Positions 60,598-64,000 of a DNA stretch of 64,000 nucleotides are shown in pieces. Below the pieces are notes generated by a model that worked only from the letters and a program-made list of their open reading frames with translations, was not told where the DNA came from and did no database searches. Origin of the DNA: Amycolatopsis sp. FBCC-B4732 (GTDB lineage Bacteria > Actinomycetota > Actinomycetes > Mycobacteriales > Pseudonocardiaceae). Numbering within the stretch: position 1 is the stretch's first letter; each line of letters opens with the position of its first letter. The translations under genes were made by a program, and so were the position numbers. Location of the stretch: positions 3,868,001 to 3,932,000 of the forward strand of contig NZ_CP095376.1 in the NCBI RefSeq assembly GCF_023008405.1, given 5' to 3'.

Positions 60598-60933
60598 TCA
60601 GGACCTTCGGCTACCGCGAGCGTATGCGCGGCCCGAGCCACCGATCCACGCGGGTTGCGCGCGGTCGAGGGTCAGGAGCGGGGCTTGGTGCCACAAGCTG
60701 GCACGGCCTCGCAGCCGGGCACCACCGCCGTCGTGGTATTGGACGATGTAGTCGAGCTTTCTCCCGGGATCCGCCCCTGGCGTAGAGCACAGCGACACCG
60801 CGATCAGCACGAATGCGCACGGCACCAAGATGTTCGTCGCGGTATTCCGGAGACCGTCGCCGATCCCGTAGGAAACGAGCAAGAACGCGGGAGCCGGGAT
60901 CCAAACCCCACGCGCTCCGCTTCGCCACCCCAT
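60598..60933 (-). CDS. Possible small membrane protein, lower GC
   Basis: A 111-aa frame with ATG 60933 reads MGWRSGARGVWIPAPAFLLVSY, a hydrophobic segment (NILVPCAFVLIAVSLC), then a soluble C-terminus. Its third codon position is less GC-rich than its neighbours. It might be a foreign gene or a chance frame; GGGG just before ATG is the only ribosome-site support. Confidence 0.3.
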   Translation of the reverse strand: MGWRSGARGVWIPAPAFLLVSYGIGDGLRNTATNILVPCAFVLIAVSLCSTPGADPGRKLDYIVQYHDGGGARLRGRASLWHQAPLLTLDRAQPAWIGGSGRAYARGSRRS

Positions 60934-61022
60934 CACCCCAATATACGGACGGGAACGAGCTCTGCCGCGCCACTCAGGACGGCGGTAGCTCCTCGAATAC
61001 ACCCACCCCGGAGCCCGTCGCG

Positions 61023-62555
61023 TCAGTGTTCCTCCGGCTCGGTGCCGATCCGGTAGGACACCGGCTGCCCGTCGGAGTCCCGTACCGGGACCGGGCGGCC
61101 CTGCGCGTCCACGATCTTGCCGTCGACGACCTTGTCGCCGTTCTCCAGCCGGGAAAGGACCTTGAGGTCCGAGTAGTCGATCACGCGGGTCGCCGTCGCG
61201 AAGACCGACGGTTCGCTGCCCGCCTTGCCCGGCTTCAGGTGGTTGAACACCAGGTTCAGCACGACGGCCAGGAGCGCGGCGGCGCTGATCCCGGAGTGGA
61301 AGATCGTGCCGACCCACGCCGGGAACCGGTCGTAGAAGCCGGGCACCGCGATCGGGACCATGCCCAGGCCCACCGAAGCCGCGACGATCACCAGGTTGAG
61401 GTTGCCGTTGTAGTCTACTTTGGACAGTGTCTTGATGCCGGAGGCCGCGACCGTGCCGAACAGCACCAGGCCGGCGCCGCCCAGGACCGGGTACGGGATG
61501 GCCGCGACCACCCGGCCCAGCACCGGCAGCAGGCCGAGGACCACCAGGACCCCGCCGCCGGCCGTCACCACGAACCGGCTCCGGACGCCGGTGATCGCGA
61601 CGAGGCCGACGTTCTGGGCGAAGGCGCTCTGGATGAAGCCGTTGAAGATCGGTGCGATCGCCGAGGAGGCCATGTCGGCGCGCAGGCCGTCGCCGATCCG
61701 GCGTTTGCCGACCTTCGTGCCGACGATCTCCCCCACCGCGAGGATGTCGGCCGTGGTCTCGGTCAGGGTCACCAGGATGACGATGAACATCGACACGATC
61801 GCGGCGACGTCGAAGGTCGGTGCGCCGAAGCCGAACGGGGCCGGTACCGCGAAGATCGGGCCGTTCCCCACCTGGGAGAAATCGGCCTTGCCGAGCACGG
61901 CGGCCAGCGCGGTGCCGACCACGATGGACAGCAGGATCGAGAGCCGGGAAATCGCCGGCACGGCGATCTTGCTCAGCAGCAGCACGATCGCCAGCGTCGC
62001 CGCGGCCAGCCCGATGTTGGAGACCGACCCGGAATCCGCGGCCTTGGTGTCGTTGCCCATCGCCCACCGGGCCGCGACCGGCATCAGGCTGAGCCCGATC
62101 ACCGTGATCACCGTGCCGGTCACGACCGGCGGGAAGTACTTCACCAGCCGGGAGAACACCGGCGTGATGAGCAGGCCGAGCAGCGCGGACACGATCACCG
62201 CACCGAACACCGCGGGGAGCCCGCCGTCGGCCACGATCGCGGTCATCGTCGCCACGCCGGCGAAGGAGGTGCCCTGCACCAGCGGCAGCCGGGAGCCGAA
62301 GAAGGGCACGCCGTAGGACTGCAGGATCGTCGCCAGCCCGCCGATGAACAGGCACGACGCGACGAGCAGCCCGATCTCGGCGGGCGAGACGCCCGCGGCG
62401 CCCCCGATGATCAGCGGGGGCGCGATGATCCCGCCGTACATGGTCAAGACGTGCTGGATGCCGTAGGCGAAGCTCTTGCCGATCCCGAGCCGTTCGTCCT
62501 CGGGCCTGCCTGCCGCGGCCGCCACGTCACCCGTCTCCGGCGTGCTCTCCGCCAT
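61023..62555 (-). CDS. Nucleobase:cation symporter-2 (uracil/xanthine permease)
   Basis: The 510-aa membrane transporter has about 12 to 14 spans. It shows FAYGIQHVLTMYGGIIAPPLI, SRLPLVQGTSFAG, VTLTETTADILAVGEIV, FAQNVGLVAITGVRSRFVV and VLGGAGLVLFGTVAASGI, the NCS2 family pattern with the family motif containing Gln/Glu/Thr near TETTADI. A C-terminal tail holds short repeats of Asp-Gly. ATG 62555 has GAGAGGCGG upstream. It probably imports a purine or pyrimidine. Confidence 0.92.
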   Translation of the reverse strand: MAESTPETGDVAAAAGRPEDERLGIGKSFAYGIQHVLTMYGGIIAPPLIIGGAAGVSPAEIGLLVASCLFIGGLATILQSYGVPFFGSRLPLVQGTSFAGVATMTAIVADGGLPAVFGAVIVSALLGLLITPVFSRLVKYFPPVVTGTVITVIGLSLMPVAARWAMGNDTKAADSGSVSNIGLAAATLAIVLLLSKIAVPAISRLSILLSIVVGTALAAVLGKADFSQVGNGPIFAVPAPFGFGAPTFDVAAIVSMFIVILVTLTETTADILAVGEIVGTKVGKRRIGDGLRADMASSAIAPIFNGFIQSAFAQNVGLVAITGVRSRFVVTAGGGVLVVLGLLPVLGRVVAAIPYPVLGGAGLVLFGTVAASGIKTLSKVDYNGNLNLVIVAASVGLGMVPIAVPGFYDRFPAWVGTIFHSGISAAALLAVVLNLVFNHLKPGKAGSEPSVFATATRVIDYSDLKVLSRLENGDKVVDGKIVDAQGRPVPVRDSDGQPVSYRIGTEPEEH

Positions 62556-62670
62556 CGAATCCGCCTCTCGGTAGGAGCGAGCGACGGCCCGCCACCCGGC
62601 CTTCCACAGTTTCGTTCTGCGGAGACTAACTTCCGCATGGCAGAACAAGCAACAGCCGGATCGCGCGGTG

Positions 62671-63356
62671 CTACTTCAGGACGCTGACCGCGCGGGCGAT
62701 GACCAGCAACGACGTCAGCACCTTCGCCCGCGACGACAGCGGCACGGTGTCGGTGGGGCTGAACGCCGTCGAGTTGGTCACCGACACGTACAGGTAGTCC
62801 ACCAGCGTCGGTATCCAGTCGGCCTTGACGCTGGACCCTTCGGCGACCTCCTCGACGGTGTCGGCGTTCTCGTCCTGGGAGAACCGGAAATCGGCCAGCG
62901 GGAGATCGGCGCGGCCGGACTGGGTCGCTTGACCGGGCCGCCCCGGTCGAGCTCCCAGTAGGCCGGCCCGAACGCGATCAGGTTGGCCAGCCAGACCTGC
63001 AGCGCGCCGAGCAGCAGAGCCTGGCCGTCGCCGGCCGCACCGGCGACCAGGTCGTGGATGAGCAGCGCCAGCGCTCCCAGGTTGGTGACGCCGATGACGA
63101 CGACCAGCGAGAGCGACAGGACGCGGGAGATCCTGGTCTGCCGGGTGACGCGCCGCGGGTTGATCGCGACCAGCGGCACCAGCAGCAGGATTTCCAGCGC
63201 GGGCACGACGAACCGGGGCGCGACCAGCAGCTGTTCGGGCAGGGCCAGGTAGAGCGCGATGGCCACGAGGGTCGCGACGGCGGCCGGCAGCCGGGCCTCG
63301 CCGCGGCGCTGGTGACGGGGGTGACGGGTCCGAGCCTCGGCCCGATCGGCTGGCAT
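62671..63356 (-). pseudogene. Conserved membrane protein gene with a frameshift
   Basis: The N-terminal part (ATLVAIALYLALPEQLLV, ILLLVPLVAIN, VLSLSLVVVIGVTNLGALALLIHD, VWLANLIAFGPAYWELDRGG) is in one frame. From about 62933 the sequence resumes one frame over with QSGRADLPLADFRFSQDENADTVEEV, IPTLVDYLYVSVTNSTAFSPTD and a final span LTSLLVIARAVSVLK. A single base change near 62930-62936 would restore a protein of about 228 aa. It could be a sequencing error or recent mutation. ATG 63356 has GAGGAG upstream. Confidence 0.7.
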
Positions 63357-63538
63357 GGTGGCGGCTCCTCGCGCACGGCCGCGGACCGGCCCCTGGTCAT
63401 GAGACCGCCAGCCCAGTCCCCCGCCACGGCCGCGCATTTCGGCGAACGATCGCACGCTTTGCCGTGCTCGCGCTCACCTCCGCCGAAATGCGACCCGACC
63501 GGAATTGCCCGTGCCGCGCACGAATGGCGGAGCGGTTT

Positions 63539-63571
63539 TCCGGCGGCCTGTTTCAGCAGCAGGCCGCCGGA
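63539..63571. terminator. Hairpin after the last gene
   Basis: TCCGGCGGCCTG at 63539-63550 pairs perfectly with CAGGCCGCCGGA at 63560-63571 around nine bases, 10 bases beyond the stop of the minus-strand secreted protein. Confidence 0.65.
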
Positions 63572-63581
63572 GCGCCGCCGA

Positions 63582-64000
63582 TCAGTACGGGTGGGGTGCG
63601 TAGACCGTTTGGACGGTCGTGGTCGAGTAGGTGACGTTGTTGTAGGTGGCTTGCTGTTCGCAGGTCACGGTCACCGCCGCACCCGGCGGGACGCTGCCGG
63701 TGTTGTAGGTGACGGTGGTCTTGGTGGCCTTGTCCTCGTGGTCGGAGCCGGAGCCGCCGTAGGTGTCGTGGCAGGACACGCGGGTGTCGCGCGCGTCGAG
63801 GCCGTCGCCGTTGGCGCGTTCGAACCGGATGTAGCTCTGCACCCGGGCGGACTTGACCGGGCTGCCGCCGGAGTAGGAGTCCCAGCGCAGCACGGTGGTG
63901 TAGGCGTGGACGCGGTAGCCCGTGCCGCAGTCCGGGGTGTAGGACGTCACCGATCCGCTGTAGACGGGCGTGCCCTGGTTGGCGCAGGTCGTCGGAGCGG
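63582..64000 (-). CDS. Secreted cysteine-containing protein, 5' end cut by window edge
   Basis: No family is recognised. The frame stays open from the right edge (PTTCANQGTPVYSGS) through a beta-rich region with YRVHAYTTVLRWDSYSGGSPV, IRFERANGDGLDARDTRVSC, and ends VTVTCEQQATYNNVTYSTTTVQTVYAPHPY. Four Cys may form disulfides. A short frame beginning at a GTG at 63950 is also possible. Secretion is inferred from composition since the signal peptide is outside the window. Confidence 0.6.
   Translation of the reverse strand, partial: APTTCANQGTPVYSGSVTSYTPDCGTGYRVHAYTTVLRWDSYSGGSPVKSARVQSYIRFERANGDGLDARDTRVSCHDTYGGSGSDHEDKATKTTVTYNTGSVPPGAAVTVTCEQQATYNNVTYSTTTVQTVYAPHPY

Overview
The window is chromosomal DNA of a high-GC actinomycete, most likely Pseudonocardiaceae and probably Amycolatopsis-like. 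The support is a GC content near 70 percent, frequent GTG starts, phosphatidylinositol-mannoside lipid genes, an SsgA-like sporulation regulator, and a gene order between 9 and 37 kb that follows the relA to thrS block known from Mycobacterium tuberculosis. The genus is inferred from memory of that order and of the short intergenic repeats; no search was run.

Layout. 0-9 kb is variable: a cyclophilin cut by the window edge, a decayed aminotransferase gene carrying a GC-palindrome insertion, a LysM-like secreted protein, small metabolic genes, an unusual two-gene membrane module (4841-6840), a MarR/amidohydrolase divergent pair with a perfect palindromic operator, and an IS481-type relic. 9.2-20.8 kb is housekeeping: relA, apt, secF, secD, yajC, ruvB, ruvA, ruvC, yebC and pdxT, nearly all on the minus strand. 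20.9-23.5 kb is an inserted island between pdxT and pdxS: azlD-azlC, a divergent XRE-cupin regulator with three related operator-like repeats, and a frameshifted TIR-domain gene. 23.5-39.5 kb returns to pdxS, then adds a regulator, a covalent-flavin oxidase, an EF-G-like GTPase, an XdhC-like protein, three tandem paralogous mini-genes, a LemA-like protein, the PIM lipid operon (pgsA, patA, pimA), a MarR gene, HIT-thrS, a nitroreductase and a sugar-phosphate transferase.

40.3-42.4 kb holds four tRNA genes, an SsgA-like gene and a decayed tyrosine integrase just downstream of tRNA-Val(GAC), probably the scar of an old integrated element. 42.4-49.3 kb has two different LuxR-type regulators flanking a large secreted subtilase, then a complete IS982-family element. 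49.3-51.6 kb has an acyl-CoA ligase followed by fragments of an SDR and a Baeyer-Villiger monooxygenase.

51.6-60.5 kb is an accessory metabolic cluster: a LysR regulator diverges from a coupled series (FAD monooxygenase, CocE-type esterase, SnoaL-like protein, NIPSNAP protein, formamidase-like protein), then a MerR regulator with a clear operator diverges from a second set (SnoaL-like protein, SDR, HSL-type esterase). Together the enzymes suggest hydroxylation and hydrolysis of an aromatic or amide-containing ester, but the substrate is not evident. The window ends with a nucleobase permease, a frameshifted membrane protein and a secreted protein cut by the right edge.

The strongest candidates for something undescribed are the 4841-6840 membrane module, whose two proteins share a GDN/QTG motif; the three tandem mini-paralogues coupled to a LemA-like gene behind pimA; and the 52.6-60.5 kb catabolic cluster.
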